Of a stretch of DNA of 64,000 nucleotides, positions 44,340 to 54,892 are shown piece after piece; position 1 is the first letter of the stretch; each line of letters opens with the position of its first letter. This DNA comes from Glycomyces arizonensis DSM 44726 (GTDB lineage: Bacteria; Actinomycetota; Actinomycetes; Mycobacteriales; Micromonosporaceae): assembly GCF_000482705.1 (NCBI RefSeq), contig NZ_KI519475.1:94789-158788 (forward strand). Reading direction: 5' to 3'. The notes beneath the pieces are model-generated. The model worked only from the letters and a program-made list of their open reading frames with translations. It did no database searches and was not told where the DNA came from. The position numbers and the translations under genes were made by a program.

Positions 44340-44353
44340 TTAGGTCGACCTAA
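44340..44353. promoter_or_regulatory. 14-base palindrome of unknown regulator
   Basis: TTAGGTCGACCTAA, perfect. Half-sites resemble those of DtxR/IdeR iron boxes (TTAGGT/ACCTAA), but the spacing (2 rather than 7 bases) does not fit, so the regulator is unassigned. Confidence 0.4.
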
Positions 44354-44397
44354 GTGACAGGGCGGGAATAACGGAGTTCTAGACTGCTGACAAACGC

Positions 44398-44415
44398 TTG
44401 TGAAGAGCTTCACAA
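44398..44415. promoter_or_regulatory. Rex-type redox operator upstream of menJ-nuo
   Basis: TTGTGAAGAGCTTCACAA is an exact match to the Rex consensus TTGTGAA-N4-TTCACAA and is part of a 22-base perfect palindrome (44396-44417). Rex senses NADH/NAD+ and represses respiratory genes when NADH is low. The site ends 51 bases before the menJ start, in front of the NADH dehydrogenase operon, a known Rex target class in actinobacteria. Confidence 0.75.
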
Positions 44416-44466
44416 GCGGGTGGCTCGTAAGAATGATCACCGCCTCAAACGCCTGAGAGGACGCTC

Positions 44467-45861
44467 GTGACCACTCACGCAACGCCCGATGCGGACGTCA
44501 TCGTCGTCGGCGCGGGACCCGGTGGTTCAGCCGCGGCCTACCACCTCGCCCAGCGCGGACTCGACGTGCTGCTGCTCGAGAAGTCCGACTTCCCCCGCGA
44601 GAAGGTCTGCGGGGACGGCCTGACGCCCCGCGCCGTCGCCCAGCTCATCAAGATGGGCGTCGACACCTCCGAAGAGGCCGGCTGGATGCGCAACCGCGGC
44701 CTGCGCGTCGTCGCCGACGACACCGCCATCGAACTGGACTGGCCCGTCCTCCAGAGCTTCCCCGACTACGGCCTCACCCGCACCCGCTACGACTTCGACC
44801 AGCTCCTCGCCGACAGAGCCGCCGCCGCCGGAGCCGAACTGCGCACCGGCGTCCAGGCCACCGCCCCGGCCTTCGACCTCGCCGGGCGCGTCGCCGGAGT
44901 GACGGCTCGGCAGAGCGGCCGTCTTGTCACCTACCGCGCGCCGCTCGTCATCGCCGCCGACGGCGTCTCCGGCCGCCTCGCGCTCGCCCTCGGCATCAAG
45001 CGCAACCCCAAGCGCCCCATGGGCGTCGCCGTCCGCCAGTACTACAAGTCCGCGGTCAAGCACGACGACGCCTACCTCGAGTCCTGGCTCGCGCTGCGCA
45101 CCGCCGACGAGCCCGAGGTCCTCCAGCCCGGCTACGGCTGGATCTTCGGCCTCGGCGACGGCCGCGTCAACGTCGGCCTCGGCGTCCTCAACTCCTCGGC
45201 CGACTACGGCAAGACCAACTACCGCACGCTCCTGCGCGACTGGCTCGCGGCCACCCCCGAGGCCTGGGGTCTGAACGACGAGTCCGCCGCCGACGGCCCC
45301 GTCCGCGGCGCCGCGCTCCCCATGGGCTTCAACCGGGTCCCGCACTACAGCCGCGGCCTGATGCTCGTCGGCGACTCCGGCGGCATGGTCAACCCGTTCA
45401 ACGGCGAGGGCATCGCCTACGCCATCGAATCGGGGGAGATCGCCGCCGAGGTGGTCGCCGCCGCACTGCGCCAGCCGAACGCGCCCCGCCGCGAGGCCCA
45501 GTTCAAGCGCTACCCCGAGCTGCTGAGCCGCCGCTTCGGCTCCTACTACCGCATGGGCGAGGTGTTCGTGCACCTCATCGGACACCCGCAGGTCATGAAG
45601 CTCTGCACCGAGCGCGGCCTCCAGCACCCCGCCCTCATGCGGCTGGTGCTGAAACTGCTGGCGAACCTCACCGACTCGCCCGGCGGCGACCTCGCCGACC
45701 GGATCGTCAACGGACTGAGGATCGCCACCCCCCGCCTGGGCCGGACGCACGCCCGGTCCGCAAGTCCCATCGACCGAGCCGGTGTCCGGCTCGCCAGCCC
45801 CACCGACAGAGCCAATGATCGGCTCGCCAGCTCCGCCAGCGTCACCGAAAGGAGGGCCTGA
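44467..45861 (+). CDS. menJ: Geranylgeranyl reductase-family FAD protein, probable menaquinone reductase
   Basis: 464 aa. FAD Rossmann motif [17 protein letters not shown] at residue 11, [12 protein letters not shown] (the C-G-D active-site segment of this family), and the second FAD motif [19 protein letters not shown]. MenJ of mycobacteria saturates one isoprene unit of menaquinone; the same role is inferred because the gene leads the complex I operon. The start is GTG 44467. The last 40 residues ([23 protein letters not shown]) are a low-complexity repeat encoded by palindromic units at 45775-45795 and 45808-45828, probably an added tail. The nuoA ribosome binding site lies in its last codons and nuoA starts 4 bases after its stop. 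Confidence 0.88.
   Translation: MTTHATPDADVIVVGAGPGGSAAAYHLAQRGLDVLLLEKSDFPREKVCGDGLTPRAVAQLIKMGVDTSEEAGWMRNRGLRVVADDTAIELDWPVLQSFPDYGLTRTRYDFDQLLADRAAAAGAELRTGVQATAPAFDLAGRVAGVTARQSGRLVTYRAPLVIAADGVSGRLALALGIKRNPKRPMGVAVRQYYKSAVKHDDAYLESWLALRTADEPEVLQPGYGWIFGLGDGRVNVGLGVLNSSADYGKTNYRTLLRDWLAATPEAWGLNDESAADGPVRGAALPMGFNRVPHYSRGLMLVGDSGGMVNPFNGEGIAYAIESGEIAAEVVAAALRQPNAPRREAQFKRYPELLSRRFGSYYRMGEVFVHLIGHPQVMKLCTERGLQHPALMRLVLKLLANLTDSPGGDLADRIVNGLRIATPRLGRTHARSASPIDRAGVRLASPTDRANDRLASSASVTERRA
45775..45828 (+). repeat. Palindromic repeat pair inside the menJ 3' end
   Basis: CGAGCCGGTGTCCGGCTCG at 45775-45793 (identical over 21 bases to 40397-40417) and the diverged AGAGCCAATGATCGGCTCG at 45808-45826, 33 bases apart. 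Translated in frame as the menJ tail. Confidence 0.75.
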
Positions 45862-45864
45862 GCC

Positions 45865-46224
45865 GTGGAAGTCTACGTACCGGTCGTCATCATGTTCGCG
45901 ATCGGCCTCGGGTTCGGGATCGTGTCCGTGGTCGCCTCGCGCATCACCGGGCCGCGCCGGGTCAACCGCGCCAAGTCCGACCCCTACGAATGCGGCATCG
46001 AGCCCGCCCCGGCCACCTCGTCGGCGACCAGGTTCCCGGTGAAGTTCTACCTCACCGCGATGCTGTTCATCGTCTTCGACATCGAGATCATCTTCCTGGT
46101 GCCGTGGGCGGTCCACCACGACGTGCTCGGCGTCTTCGGGTTCTGGGCCGTCGTCATGTTCATCGGAGCGCTGTTCGTCGCCTACGCCTACGAATGGCGC
46201 CGCGGCGGACTGGACTGGGATTAG
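45865..46224 (+). CDS. nuoA: NADH-quinone oxidoreductase subunit A
   Basis: 119 aa with three membrane segments (about 5-25, 62-84, 92-112). Family marks are [12 protein letters not shown] in the first loop (with the conserved Cys) and [23 protein letters not shown]. It is part of the membrane arm near the quinone site of complex I. The start is GTG 45865, with GGAGG inside the menJ end, so it is coupled to menJ. Confidence 0.95.
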   Translation: MEVYVPVVIMFAIGLGFGIVSVVASRITGPRRVNRAKSDPYECGIEPAPATSSATRFPVKFYLTAMLFIVFDIEIIFLVPWAVHHDVLGVFGFWAVVMFIGALFVAYAYEWRRGGLDWD

Positions 46225-46226
46225 CA

Positions 46227-46862
46227 ATGGGTATCGAAGAGAAACTGCCGCAAGGCATCATCCTGACCTCCGTCGAGGCCCTGGTGAACTGGACCAGGCG
46301 CGCCTCGATGTGGCCGGCCACGTTCGGCCTCGCCTGCTGCGCCATCGAGATGATGGCCACCGGCGCGGCCCGCTACGACACCGGCCGCTTCGGCATGGAG
46401 GTCTTCCGCGCCAGCCCCCGCCAGGCCGACCTCATGATCGTCGCCGGACGCGTCTCGCAGAAGATGGCCCCCGTCCTACGCCAGATCTACGACCAGATGG
46501 CCGAGCCGAAGTGGGTGCTGTCCATGGGCGTGTGCGCCACGAGCGGCGGCATGTTCAACAACTACGCGATCGTCCAGGGCGTCGACCACGTCGTGCCCGT
46601 CGACATGTACCTGCCCGGCTGCCCGCCCCGCCCCGAGATGCTCCTGGACTCGATCCTCAAGCTCCACGAGAAGGTCCAGCACGAGCCGCTCGGCGACAAG
46701 CGCCGGCAGGCCCTCGCCGACCTCCCCGAGCCGGTCGTCAAGCCCGGTGCCATGCCCTCCTCCTACCGCTTCGACAAGCAGCGCAAGAAGGAGTGGACCG
46801 AGGCGGCGAAGAGCGGCACACAAGAGCAGCTGCGGATCCGCAAGGCGGTGGCGAGGCGATGA
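46227..46862 (+). CDS. nuoB: NADH-quinone oxidoreductase subunit B
   Basis: 211 aa. It carries the terminal 4Fe-4S cluster N2; its ligands are the Cys pair in [12 protein letters not shown], Cys in [12 protein letters not shown] and Cys in [11 protein letters not shown]. The C-terminal 35 residues are a charged actinobacterial extension ([14 protein letters not shown]). Start ATG 46227 is 3 bases after the nuoA stop. Its stop overlaps the nuoC start (ATGA). Confidence 0.97.
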   Translation: MGIEEKLPQGIILTSVEALVNWTRRASMWPATFGLACCAIEMMATGAARYDTGRFGMEVFRASPRQADLMIVAGRVSQKMAPVLRQIYDQMAEPKWVLSMGVCATSGGMFNNYAIVQGVDHVVPVDMYLPGCPPRPEMLLDSILKLHEKVQHEPLGDKRRQALADLPEPVVKPGAMPSSYRFDKQRKKEWTEAAKSGTQEQLRIRKAVARR

Positions 46863-47521
46863 GCGGCGAGATGCAACCCGTCGGCCAGGAGGCCCAAGGC
46901 CTGTTCGGCGTCTCCGGTTCCGGCGACACCTCCGGCTTCGGCGGCCTGGTGCGGCCCAACCCGACCGCGGGCGAGCTGGTCTCCACGCCCGAGCCGCTCG
47001 GCGGCTACTTCGACGAGGTCCTCGCCGCCCTGCGCGAGGCCTGCGGCGAGGACGTCACCCGCGCGGTCGTCGTCGACCGCGGCGAGCTGACGATCTACAT
47101 CGCCCCCGACCGCACCGCCGAGGTCTGCCGGACCATGCGCGACGACGAGAGCCTCAAGTTCGAGCTGTGCAGCTCGGTGTCCGGAGTGGACTACCCGACG
47201 CAGGCGAACCGGCTCCACGTCACCTACCACCTCACGTCCATGACCTACCGCCGCCGCGTCCGCCTCGAGACCGCCGTCAGCGCCGACGAGGCCGTCGTCG
47301 CCAGCGTCACCGAGGTGTACCCGACCGCAGACTGGCAGGAACGCGAGGTCTACGACATGTTCGGCGTCGTCTTCGAAGGACACCCGCACCTGACCCGCAT
47401 CCTCATGCCCGACGACTGGGAAGGCCACCCCCAGCGCAAGGACTACCCGCTGGGCGGCATCGACGTCGAATACAAGGGCGCCCACATTCCGCCTCCGGAC
47501 GAGAGGAGGGCCTACAAGTGA
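46859..47521 (+). CDS. nuoC: NADH-quinone oxidoreductase subunit C
   Basis: 220 aa. The 30-kDa subunit of the peripheral arm. A Gly/Ser-rich N-terminal extension of about 45 residues is followed by the conserved domain with [45 protein letters not shown] and the signature [12 protein letters not shown]. It ends [10 protein letters not shown]. The stop overlaps a GTG that begins a 32-codon mini-ORF rather than nuoD directly. Confidence 0.95.
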   Translation: MSGEMQPVGQEAQGLFGVSGSGDTSGFGGLVRPNPTAGELVSTPEPLGGYFDEVLAALREACGEDVTRAVVVDRGELTIYIAPDRTAEVCRTMRDDESLKFELCSSVSGVDYPTQANRLHVTYHLTSMTYRRRVRLETAVSADEAVVASVTEVYPTADWQEREVYDMFGVVFEGHPHLTRILMPDDWEGHPQRKDYPLGGIDVEYKGAHIPPPDERRAYK

Positions 47522-47616
47522 TGACTCGCATGGGCCGCCCCACGGGGGGAGCGCGGGGCGGCGAAGCCCCCCGCAGAGGAATCCAGCCGCCGGACGAAAG
47601 GAGGGCGTACAAGTGA
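47518..47616 (+). CDS. Mini-ORF (32 aa) at the nuoC/nuoD junction
   Basis: It opens with GTG overlapping the nuoC stop (GTGA) and closes with a TGA overlapping the nuoD GTG, so it is coupled on both sides. It begins [11 protein letters not shown] and ends [10 protein letters not shown], repeating the nuoC C-terminus [10 protein letters not shown]. At DNA level 47489-47521 matches 47584-47616 at 29 of 33 positions. The middle is a G+C-rich hairpin (GGGGGGAGCG/AGCCCCCC). It probably arose from duplication of the gene junction. Whether the peptide is stable is unknown. Confidence 0.5.
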   Translation: MMTRMGRPTGGARGGEAPRRGIQPPDERRAYK

Positions 47617-48977
47617 CCGCCACCGACCACTCCACCGACAACGCCCACGACATCTTCACCGAAGAGGATGCCTATGCGGCCGAACGGGAGACGACCGAAG
47701 GCCGCGTCTACACCGTCACCGGCGGCGACTGGGACGAACTCGTCGCCGCCGTCGACCCGGTCAACGACGAGCGCCTCATCGTCAACCTCGGCCCGCAGCA
47801 CCCGTCCACGCACGGCGTGCTCCGCCTGGTCTGCGAGCTCGAAGGCGAGACCGTCCGCTCCCTCAGGCCCGTCATCGGCTACCTCCACACCGGCATCGAG
47901 AAGAACCTCGAATACCGCACGTGGACCCAGGGCTGCACCTTCGTCACCCGCGCCGACTACCTCGCGCCGATCTTCAACGAGACCGGCTACTGCCTCGCCG
48001 TCGAGAAGCTCCTCGACGTCACCGTGCCCGAGCGGGCCAACGTCCTGCGCGTGATCATGATGGAGCTCAACCGGATCTCCTCGCACCTGGTCGCCCTCGC
48101 CACCACCGGCATGGAACTCGGCGCCCTGTCGATGATGATCTACGGCTTCAGGGACCGCGAGAAGATCCTCGACATCTTCGAGGCCGTCTGCGGCCTGCGC
48201 ATGAACATGGCCTACATCCGCCCCGGCGGCGTCGCCCAGGACGTCACCGCCGAGGCGGTGGCGATGATCCGCGACTTCACCGAGTACATGCCGAAGGGCC
48301 TGGACGACTACGAGGGCCTGCTCACCGGCAACGCCATCTGGCAGGAGCGCACCCAGGGCGTCGCCTACCTCGACGTCTCCGGCTGCCTCGCCCTCGGCGT
48401 CACCGGCCCGGTGCTCCGCAGCGCCGGGCTCCCCTGGGACCTGCGCAAGACCATGCCCTACTGCGGCTACGAGGACTACGACTTCGACGTCCCCGTCCAC
48501 AACGGCGCCGACGCCTGGGCCCGCTACATCGTCCGCCTCGAGGAGATCCGCGAGAGCCTCAAGATCATCAAGCAGGGCGTCGCGAAGCTCGAGCCCGGCC
48601 CGGTCATGGTCGAGGACAAGAAGATCGCCTGGCCCGCCCAGCTCGCGCTCGGCGCCGACGGCATGGGCAACAGCCTCAACCACATCAGGCACATCATGAG
48701 CCAGTCGATGGAGGCCCTGATCCACCACTTCAAGCTCGTCACCGAGGGCTTCCGCGTCCCGGCCGGGCAGGTGTACACGGCCATCGAGGCCCCGCGAGGC
48801 GAACTGGGCATCCACGCCGTCTCCGACGGCGGCACGAGGCCGTTCCGCGTCCACATGAGGGAACCCTCCTTCGTCAATCTGCAGGCGATCCCCGCCGTCT
48901 CCGAAGGCGGCCTGCTCGCCGACGTCATCGCGGGCGGCGCCTCCCTCGATCCCGTCATGGGAGGTTGCGACCGATGA
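47613..48977 (+). CDS. nuoD: NADH-quinone oxidoreductase subunit D
   Basis: 454 aa, the 49-kDa subunit forming the quinone pocket with NuoB. Family motifs [16 protein letters not shown] with the quinone-contact His, [26 protein letters not shown] and, near the end, [15 protein letters not shown]. About 50 acidic residues precede the domain (actinobacterial extension). The start is GTG 47613, with GGAGG in the mini-ORF codons. It ends DPVMGGCDR; that end is copied in the following mini-ORF. Confidence 0.96.
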   Translation: MTATDHSTDNAHDIFTEEDAYAAERETTEGRVYTVTGGDWDELVAAVDPVNDERLIVNLGPQHPSTHGVLRLVCELEGETVRSLRPVIGYLHTGIEKNLEYRTWTQGCTFVTRADYLAPIFNETGYCLAVEKLLDVTVPERANVLRVIMMELNRISSHLVALATTGMELGALSMMIYGFRDREKILDIFEAVCGLRMNMAYIRPGGVAQDVTAEAVAMIRDFTEYMPKGLDDYEGLLTGNAIWQERTQGVAYLDVSGCLALGVTGPVLRSAGLPWDLRKTMPYCGYEDYDFDVPVHNGADAWARYIVRLEEIRESLKIIKQGVAKLEPGPVMVEDKKIAWPAQLALGADGMGNSLNHIRHIMSQSMEALIHHFKLVTEGFRVPAGQVYTAIEAPRGELGIHAVSDGGTRPFRVHMREPSFVNLQAIPAVSEGGLLADVIAGGASLDPVMGGCDR

Positions 48978-49021
48978 GCCACCTGAAGAAGAACCCGGTC
49001 ATGGGAGGCCGCGACCGATGA
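48974..49021 (+). CDS. Mini-ORF (15 aa) at the nuoD/nuoE junction
   Basis: Encodes [15 protein letters not shown]. Its ATG overlaps the nuoD stop (ATGA) and its TGA overlaps the nuoE ATG. The start resembles that of nuoE (MSYPEK) and the end repeats that of nuoD (DPVMGGCDR). At DNA level 48951-48979 matches 48995-49023 at 26 of 29 positions, including the GGAGG ribosome binding site. Junction duplication; peptide role unknown. Confidence 0.5.
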   Translation: MSHLKKNPVMGGRDR

Positions 49022-49725
49022 GCTACCCGGAGAAGATCCACGAGCAGGCCCGCGAGGTCATCGCCCGCTACCCCGAAGGGCGCTCCCGCTCGGCCCTGCT
49101 GCCGCTGCTGCACCTCGTGCAGTCCCACGACGGCTGCGTCAACGACGAGGGCATCGCCTTCTGCGCCGAGGCCCTCGGCCTCACCAAGGCCCAGGTGCAG
49201 GCCGTCTCGACGTTCTACACCATGTACAAGCGCGAACCGGCCGGCGACTGGCTCGTCAGCGTCTGCACCAACACCCTCTGCCACGCCAAGGGCGGCCAGC
49301 GGGTCTACGACGCGCTCGCCGAGGATCTCGGCGTCGGCCACGACGAGACCACGCCGGACGGCACGGTCACGCTCGAACACGCCGAGTGCCTCGCCGCATG
49401 CGACTACGCGCCCGTCGTCACCGTCAACTACGAGTTCTTCGACAACATGGACGAGACCGAGGCGATCGACCTCGTCCGCCAACTGCGCGAAGGCAAGCGG
49501 CCCATCCCGAGCCGCGGCGCGCCGCTGTGCACGCTCCGCGAGATGTCGGTGCAGCTGGCCGGGTTCGCCGACGAGCGCGAGGCCGGCCTCGAAGGCAACG
49601 CCGGAGGCGACGCCACCCTCGCCGGGGCCCGGCTCGCGGCCGAAGCGGGCGTCACCGCGCCCGCCTTCGACGCCGCCGCCCCGCTCATCGCGGAGGCGGC
49701 AAAGGACAAAGAGGAAGCGAAGTGA
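49018..49725 (+). CDS. nuoE: NADH-quinone oxidoreductase subunit E
   Basis: 235 aa, thioredoxin-fold 2Fe-2S subunit (cluster N1a). The ligands are Cys pairs SVCTNTLCHAKGG (C-x4-C) and HAECLAACDYAP (C-x3-C). The N-terminal helical part (ALLPLLHLVQSHDGCVNDEGI) is typical. A tail of about 55 residues after the domain is Ala/Glu-rich and lacks family match. The start ATG 49018 follows GGAGG inside the mini-ORF. Its stop overlaps the nuoF GTG. Confidence 0.95.
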   Translation: MSYPEKIHEQAREVIARYPEGRSRSALLPLLHLVQSHDGCVNDEGIAFCAEALGLTKAQVQAVSTFYTMYKREPAGDWLVSVCTNTLCHAKGGQRVYDALAEDLGVGHDETTPDGTVTLEHAECLAACDYAPVVTVNYEFFDNMDETEAIDLVRQLREGKRPIPSRGAPLCTLREMSVQLAGFADEREAGLEGNAGGDATLAGARLAAEAGVTAPAFDAAAPLIAEAAKDKEEAK

Positions 49726-51056
49726 GTCGAGTAACCGTGCCTGGCCCAAGACGACCCCGCGAAGACGTCCTCGACAAGCTCAAGCCCGTCGTCACCAAGC
49801 GCTGGCTCTCGCCGGGCGCCTGGAAGCTCGACGTCTACGAGCAGCTCGACGGCTACCAGGCCCTGCGCAAGGCCCTGGCGTACGCTCCCGCCGACCTGAT
49901 CGCGTTCATGACCGAGTCCGGCCACCGCGGGCGCGGCGGCGCCGGGTTCCCCGTCGGCATGAAGTGGAAGTTCGTGCCCGATGACGGCAACGAGCACTAC
50001 CTCGTCGTCAACGCCGACGAAGGCGAGCCGGGCACCTGCAAGGACCTGCCGCTGATGATGAACGACCCGCACTCGGTCATCGAGGGCATCGTCATCGCCT
50101 CCTACGCCATCAAAGCGAGCCGCGCCTACGTCTACGTCCGCGGCGAGGCCGTCCACGCCGCCCGCCGCCTGCGCAGCGCCGTCGACGAGGCGAAGGCCGC
50201 CGGATACCTCGGCGAGGACATCCTCGGCTCCGGCTTCGACCTCGAAGTGGTCATCCACTCCGGCGCCGGGGCCTACATCTGCGGCGAGGAGACCGCCCTC
50301 CTCGACTCCCTCGAAGGGATGCGCGGCCAGCCCCGCCTGCGCCCGCCCTTCCCGGCCACGCACGGCCTCTACCAGAAGCCCACGTGCATCAACAACGTCG
50401 GCACCATCGCCGCCGTCCCGCACATCGTGCTCGGCGGCGCCGAATGGTGGAAGTCGATCGGCTCGGAGAACTCCGCGGGCACCATGATCTACTCCCTGTC
50501 GGGGCGCGTCAAGCGCCCCGGCCAGTACGAGTGCTCCATGGGCACCACCCTCAAGGAGCTCATCGAGCTCGCCGGAGGCATGGAGGACGGGCACGAGCTC
50601 CGCTTCTTCACCCCCGGCGGCTCCTCGACGCCGATGCTCACGGCCGAGCACGCCGACGTCCCGCTCGACTTCGACTCGGTCGCCAAGGCCGGGTCCATCC
50701 TCGGCACCACCGCGCTGATGATCTTCTCCGACCAGGACTGCCCCGTCCTGGCCTGCTGGCGCTGGCTCAAGTTCTACGCCCACGAGTCGTGCGGCAAGTG
50801 CACGCCGTGCCGCGAGGGCAACTACTGGATGGTCCGCGTCTACGAGCGGATCCTCTCCGGCCAAGGCGACCTGGGGGACCTGAAGATCCTCCAGGACGCC
50901 TGCAAGAACCTGCTCGGCCGCTCCTTCTGCGGCCTCGGCGACGGCGCCACCTCCTGCGTCACGTCCTCGCTGAAGTTCTTCGAGCAGGACTACCTCGACT
51001 ACATCGAGGGCACCAAGCCACCCCGCTTCGCTGCCGCGGCGATTGGAGCGCACTGA
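49722..51056 (+). CDS. nuoF: NADH-quinone oxidoreductase subunit F
   Basis: 444 aa, the NADH-oxidising flavoprotein. NADH/FMN loops [15 protein letters not shown] and [26 protein letters not shown], and the 4Fe-4S (N3) ligands in [12 protein letters not shown] plus the later [11 protein letters not shown]. The start is GTG 49722 ([14 protein letters not shown]), overlapping the nuoE stop. Confidence 0.96.
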   Translation: MSRVTVPGPRRPREDVLDKLKPVVTKRWLSPGAWKLDVYEQLDGYQALRKALAYAPADLIAFMTESGHRGRGGAGFPVGMKWKFVPDDGNEHYLVVNADEGEPGTCKDLPLMMNDPHSVIEGIVIASYAIKASRAYVYVRGEAVHAARRLRSAVDEAKAAGYLGEDILGSGFDLEVVIHSGAGAYICGEETALLDSLEGMRGQPRLRPPFPATHGLYQKPTCINNVGTIAAVPHIVLGGAEWWKSIGSENSAGTMIYSLSGRVKRPGQYECSMGTTLKELIELAGGMEDGHELRFFTPGGSSTPMLTAEHADVPLDFDSVAKAGSILGTTALMIFSDQDCPVLACWRWLKFYAHESCGKCTPCREGNYWMVRVYERILSGQGDLGDLKILQDACKNLLGRSFCGLGDGATSCVTSSLKFFEQDYLDYIEGTKPPRFAAAAIGAH

Positions 51057-51057
51057 C

Positions 51058-53520
51058 ATGACCGACCAGGTGACGTTCACCATCGACGGCCTCGAGATCA
51101 CCGTCCCCAAGGGCACCTTGATCATCCGCGCCGCCGAGCAGCTCGGCATCGAGATCCCCCGCTTCTGCGACCACCCGCTGCTCGAACCGGCCGGGGCCTG
51201 CCGCCAGTGCCTCGTCGAGGTCCCCGACATGGGCAACGGCCGCGGGATGCCCAAGCCGGCCGCCTCGTGCACCACCACCGCGATGGAGGGCATGGTCGTC
51301 AAGACCCAGCACTCCAGCCAGGTCGCGAAGGAAGCCCAAGAGGGCATCATGGAGTTCCTCCTGATCAACCACCCGCTCGACTGCCCGATCTGCGACAAGG
51401 GCGGCGAATGCCCGCTCCAGAACCAGGCGATGAGCACCGGCCGCACCGAGACCCGCATGGAGGCCGCCGACAAGCGCACGTACAAGAAGGCGCTGCCGAT
51501 CTCCTCCCAGGTCATGCTCGACCGCGAGCGCTGCGTCCTGTGCGCGCGCTGCACGCGCTTCTCCGACCAGATCGCCGGGGACCCGTTCATCGAGCTCATG
51601 GAACGCTCCGCGCTCGAACAGGTCGGCGTCTACGAGGACGAGCCGTTCGAGTCCTACTTCTCGGGCAACACCGTCCAGATCTGCCCGGTCGGCGCCCTCA
51701 CCGGCACCCAGTACCGCTTCCGCTCCCGCCCGTTCGACCTCGTCTCCAGCCCCAGCGTGTGCGAGCACTGCTCGGCCGGGTGCGATCAGCGGACCGACCA
51801 CCGCCGCGGCAAGGTCCTGCGGCGCCTGGCCGGGAACGACCCGGCGGTCAACGAGGAGTGGAACTGCGACAAGGGCCGCTGGGCCTACTCCTACGCCGAC
51901 GCGGCCGACCGCGTCACGCAGCCGCTCGTGCGCGAGCCCGACGGCAGCCTGCGCGAGGCCTCCTGGCCCGAGGCGCTCCGCCGCGCCGCGAAGGGCCTCA
52001 AGGAAGCCCGCGGCGTCGGGGTCCTCCCCGGCGGTCGACTCACCGTCGAGGACGCCTACGCCTACGCCAAGTTCGCGCGCATCGCCCTGGGCACCAACGA
52101 CATCGACTTCCGCTCCCGGCCGCACTCGACCGAGGAGTCCGAGTTCCTCGCGCACACCGTCGCCGGGGTCTACCCCTCCTCGGGAGCGGTCACCTACGAG
52201 GACCTCGAGCACGCCCCGACCGTCCTGGTCGCGGGCCTCGAAGTCGAAGAGGAATGCCCCATCGCGTTCCTGCGCATGAGGAAGGCCGTCCGCACCAAGG
52301 GCCAGCGGGTCCACGTGCTCGCCCCGTTCGCCACCCGCGGCACCAGCAAGCTCAACGCCAACCTCGTCGAGGGGCTCCCCGGCGAGGAGGCCGAACTGCT
52401 CGACTCCTGGCGCCACCGCGGGGTCGTCCACGACGCCCTCACCGAGGACGGCGCCGTCATCCTCCTCGGCGAGCGCCTCGCCACCGTCGAGGGCGCCTTC
52501 TCCGCGGCCGTCAAGCTCGCCGCCGCCACCGGCGCCCGCATCGCCTGGGTCCCCAGGCGCGCCGGGGACCGCGGCGCGGTCGAGGCCGGTTGCCTCCCCG
52601 GGCTCCTGCCCGGCGGCGGCCTGGCCGACTACGCGGCCGACCGCGAGCAGCTCGCCGCCTACTGGGGCGTCGACGCCCTCCCCGAAACCGACGGGCGCGG
52701 CGCCTGGCAGATCCTCCAGGCCGCCGCCGACGGCGACATCAACGGCCTCCTGGTCGGCGGCGTCGACCCGTACGACTTCGCCGACGCGCCCGCCGTCGAG
52801 GCGGCCCTGTACGCGGCCCGCTTCGTCGTCTCGCTGGAGATCCGCCACTCCGCGGTCACCCGCGTCGCCGACGTCGTCCTCCCCGTCGCGCCCGCCGCCA
52901 ACAAGGAGGGCGCCTACTTCGACTGGGAAGGGCGCCTGCGGACCTTCGAGGCCGTCCTCGAATCCGACCTCATGAGCGACCACGCCGTCCTCGACGTCCT
53001 CGCCCAGGCCATGGGCGTCGAACTGGGCCTGGCCGACACCCGCGGCGTCCGCGGCGAACTCGCCGGGCTCCCCGACCCGATCACCCGCCAGCCCGCACCG
53101 GACTGGCAGCCCGACCGGCCCGCCGCCAAACCGGTCCACGACGCGTCCACCGGCGAAGGGAAGGCCATCCTGGCGACCTGGCGGCAGCTGCTCGACGGCG
53201 GCTCGCTCCAGGAGAACAACCCGCACCTGGCCGGGTGCGCCCCCGACCCGGTGGTGCGCCTCAGCGCCGCCACCGCGAAGGCCATCGGCGCCGCCGAAGG
53301 CTCGGGCGTCACCGTCGCCACCGCGATCGGCGGGATCACGCTGCCGCTGCGGACCACGGACATGCCCGAAGGCGTGGTGTGGCTGCCGACCAACGCGCCG
53401 GGCCGCGGCATCCACCGCCACCTCGGCGCGGGCGCGGGCGACGTCGTCACCATCCGCGCCTACCCGGTTCCGGCACCCGCCGCCGGCGCAGACGACGAGA
53501 AAGAGGCGGTCAAACGATGA
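51058..53520 (+). CDS. nuoG: NADH-quinone oxidoreductase subunit G
   Basis: 820 aa, the largest peripheral-arm subunit. N-terminal 2Fe-2S domain ([19 protein letters not shown]), His/Cys cluster N5 ([17 protein letters not shown]), 4Fe-4S ([13 protein letters not shown]) and the extra N7-type Cys set ([10 protein letters not shown]), then a molybdopterin-oxidoreductase-like domain without cofactor role, and a small C-terminal beta domain ([16 protein letters not shown]). It carries electrons from NuoF to NuoB. The start ATG 51058 is one base after the nuoF stop; TTG 51043 is an in-frame alternative. Confidence 0.95.
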   Translation: MTDQVTFTIDGLEITVPKGTLIIRAAEQLGIEIPRFCDHPLLEPAGACRQCLVEVPDMGNGRGMPKPAASCTTTAMEGMVVKTQHSSQVAKEAQEGIMEFLLINHPLDCPICDKGGECPLQNQAMSTGRTETRMEAADKRTYKKALPISSQVMLDRERCVLCARCTRFSDQIAGDPFIELMERSALEQVGVYEDEPFESYFSGNTVQICPVGALTGTQYRFRSRPFDLVSSPSVCEHCSAGCDQRTDHRRGKVLRRLAGNDPAVNEEWNCDKGRWAYSYADAADRVTQPLVREPDGSLREASWPEALRRAAKGLKEARGVGVLPGGRLTVEDAYAYAKFARIALGTNDIDFRSRPHSTEESEFLAHTVAGVYPSSGAVTYEDLEHAPTVLVAGLEVEEECPIAFLRMRKAVRTKGQRVHVLAPFATRGTSKLNANLVEGLPGEEAELLDSWRHRGVVHDALTEDGAVILLGERLATVEGAFSAAVKLAAATGARIAWVPRRAGDRGAVEAGCLPGLLPGGGLADYAADREQLAAYWGVDALPETDGRGAWQILQAAADGDINGLLVGGVDPYDFADAPAVEAALYAARFVVSLEIRHSAVTRVADVVLPVAPAANKEGAYFDWEGRLRTFEAVLESDLMSDHAVLDVLAQAMGVELGLADTRGVRGELAGLPDPITRQPAPDWQPDRPAAKPVHDASTGEGKAILATWRQLLDGGSLQENNPHLAGCAPDPVVRLSAATAKAIGAAEGSGVTVATAIGGITLPLRTTDMPEGVVWLPTNAPGRGIHRHLGAGAGDVVTIRAYPVPAPAAGADDEKEAVKR

Positions 53521-54890
53521 ACGATCCACTCTGGTTGATGCTGATCAAGGGCGTCCTCGTCTTCGTGGTCCTCGTCCTCCTGGTGCTGTTCACCATCTGG
53601 TACGAGCGCCGCGTCGTCGCGGTCATGCAGGTGCGGCCCGGCCCGAACCGCAACGGGCCCTTCGGGCTCCTCCAGTCCCTCGCCGACGGCCTCAAGCTCG
53701 CGTTCAAAGAGGACACCATGCCGCGCACCGCGGACAAGGTCATCTTCATCGCGGCACCGGTGATCGCCGTGACGTGCGCGTTCACCGCGTTCGCGGTCAT
53801 CCCGTTCGGGCCCGAGGTCTCCATGTTCGGCCAGAGCACCGAACTCCAGCTCACCGACTTCGAAGTCAGCGTCCTGGTCATCCTCGCCTGCTCCGCGCTC
53901 GGCGTCTACGGCATCGTCCTCGCCGGATGGTCCTCCGGCTCGGCCTACTCCCTGCTCGGCGCGCTGCGGGCGGCCGCCCAGGTCATCTCCTACGAGATCG
54001 CCCTCGGCCTGGCCGTCCTCGCCGTGTTCTTCCAGTCGCAGCTGATGTCCACCAGCGACATCGTCGAAGCCCAGGCCGAAGGCATCCCCCTCGACCTCGG
54101 CGGCTTCGAGCTGACGCTGCCTGGCTGGTACTTCCTCATCCTGGCGCCCAGCTTCGTCATCTTCGTCATCGCGATGGTCGGCGAGACCAACCGGGCCCCG
54201 TTCGACCTCCCCGAGGCCGAATCCGAACTCGTCGCCGGGTTCGCCACCGAGTACTCCAGCCTCAAGTACGCCTCGTTCTTCCTGGCCGAGTACGTCAACA
54301 TGGTCACCATGTCCGCCCTGTGCGTGACGCTGTTCCTCGGCGGCTGGGCCGCGCCGTTCCCCACCTCCTGGTGGCCCGCGGCCAACGAGGGCTGGCTGCC
54401 GCTGGTCTGGTTCTTCGGCAAGGTCCTGGCGTTCCTGTTCTTCTACGTGTGGCTGCGCGGCACGCTCCCGCGCCTGCGCTACGACCAGTTCATGCGCCTG
54501 GGCTGGAAGGTCCTCGTCCCCGTCAGCCTCGTGTGGCTCCTGGTCCTGGCCGCCTTGAACATCGGCCTCGACGCCGGCAACGACACGCCCACGCGCATCG
54601 CGTTCGCCGGGGGCGCCGCCATCGTCGTCATGGCGCTGATCTTCTTCTGGCCCTCCAGGAAGCCCTACGAACCGCCCACCGAGCCCGACACCGGCCTCGG
54701 CGGCTTCCCGGTCCCGCCGCTCGACCTCGTCGTCCCGCCCAGCCCGCGCGGACTCACCGAGCTCGAACCCAGCGAGACCGCGGCCGCGACGGCCGAGCGC
54801 GCCCCCGCACCCGAGGGCGGCCCCGAGCGGCGCGAACGGGAGCCCTTCAGCGGCTCCCCGGCGTCGCCGAAAACGAAGAAGGAGGAGTAG
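53517..54890 (+). CDS. nuoH: NADH-quinone oxidoreductase subunit H
   Basis: 457 aa with eight membrane segments. It forms the quinone-entry channel. Conserved loops [54 protein letters not shown] and [15 protein letters not shown] are all present. The last 75 residues are a Pro/Glu-rich cytoplasmic tail ([14 protein letters not shown] to KTKKEE), an actinobacterial extra. The start ATG 53517 overlaps the nuoG stop. Confidence 0.96.
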   Translation: MNDPLWLMLIKGVLVFVVLVLLVLFTIWYERRVVAVMQVRPGPNRNGPFGLLQSLADGLKLAFKEDTMPRTADKVIFIAAPVIAVTCAFTAFAVIPFGPEVSMFGQSTELQLTDFEVSVLVILACSALGVYGIVLAGWSSGSAYSLLGALRAAAQVISYEIALGLAVLAVFFQSQLMSTSDIVEAQAEGIPLDLGGFELTLPGWYFLILAPSFVIFVIAMVGETNRAPFDLPEAESELVAGFATEYSSLKYASFFLAEYVNMVTMSALCVTLFLGGWAAPFPTSWWPAANEGWLPLVWFFGKVLAFLFFYVWLRGTLPRLRYDQFMRLGWKVLVPVSLVWLLVLAALNIGLDAGNDTPTRIAFAGGAAIVVMALIFFWPSRKPYEPPTEPDTGLGGFPVPPLDLVVPPSPRGLTELEPSETAAATAERAPAPEGGPERREREPFSGSPASPKTKKEE

Positions 54891-54892
54891 AG

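Larger units (their letters stand above)
44032..44466. other. Divergent regulatory region between wrbA and menJ-nuo
   Basis: No gene supportable in 435 bases. It holds, left to right: two GTTCA-N4-TGAAC palindromes (44087-44100, 44133-44146), a palindrome TTAGGTCGACCTAA (44340-44353), and the Rex-type palindrome at 44398-44415. Lower G+C than its surroundings. Confidence 0.7.

Noticed and set aside
44340..44353. DtxR/IdeR iron box
   Set aside because: Half-sites fit, but total length 14 with a 2-base centre is not the 19-base iron-box layout.
44141..44482. Short open frames in the wrbA-menJ region
   Set aside because: No ribosome binding site or conserved features, and they overlap several palindromic operators.
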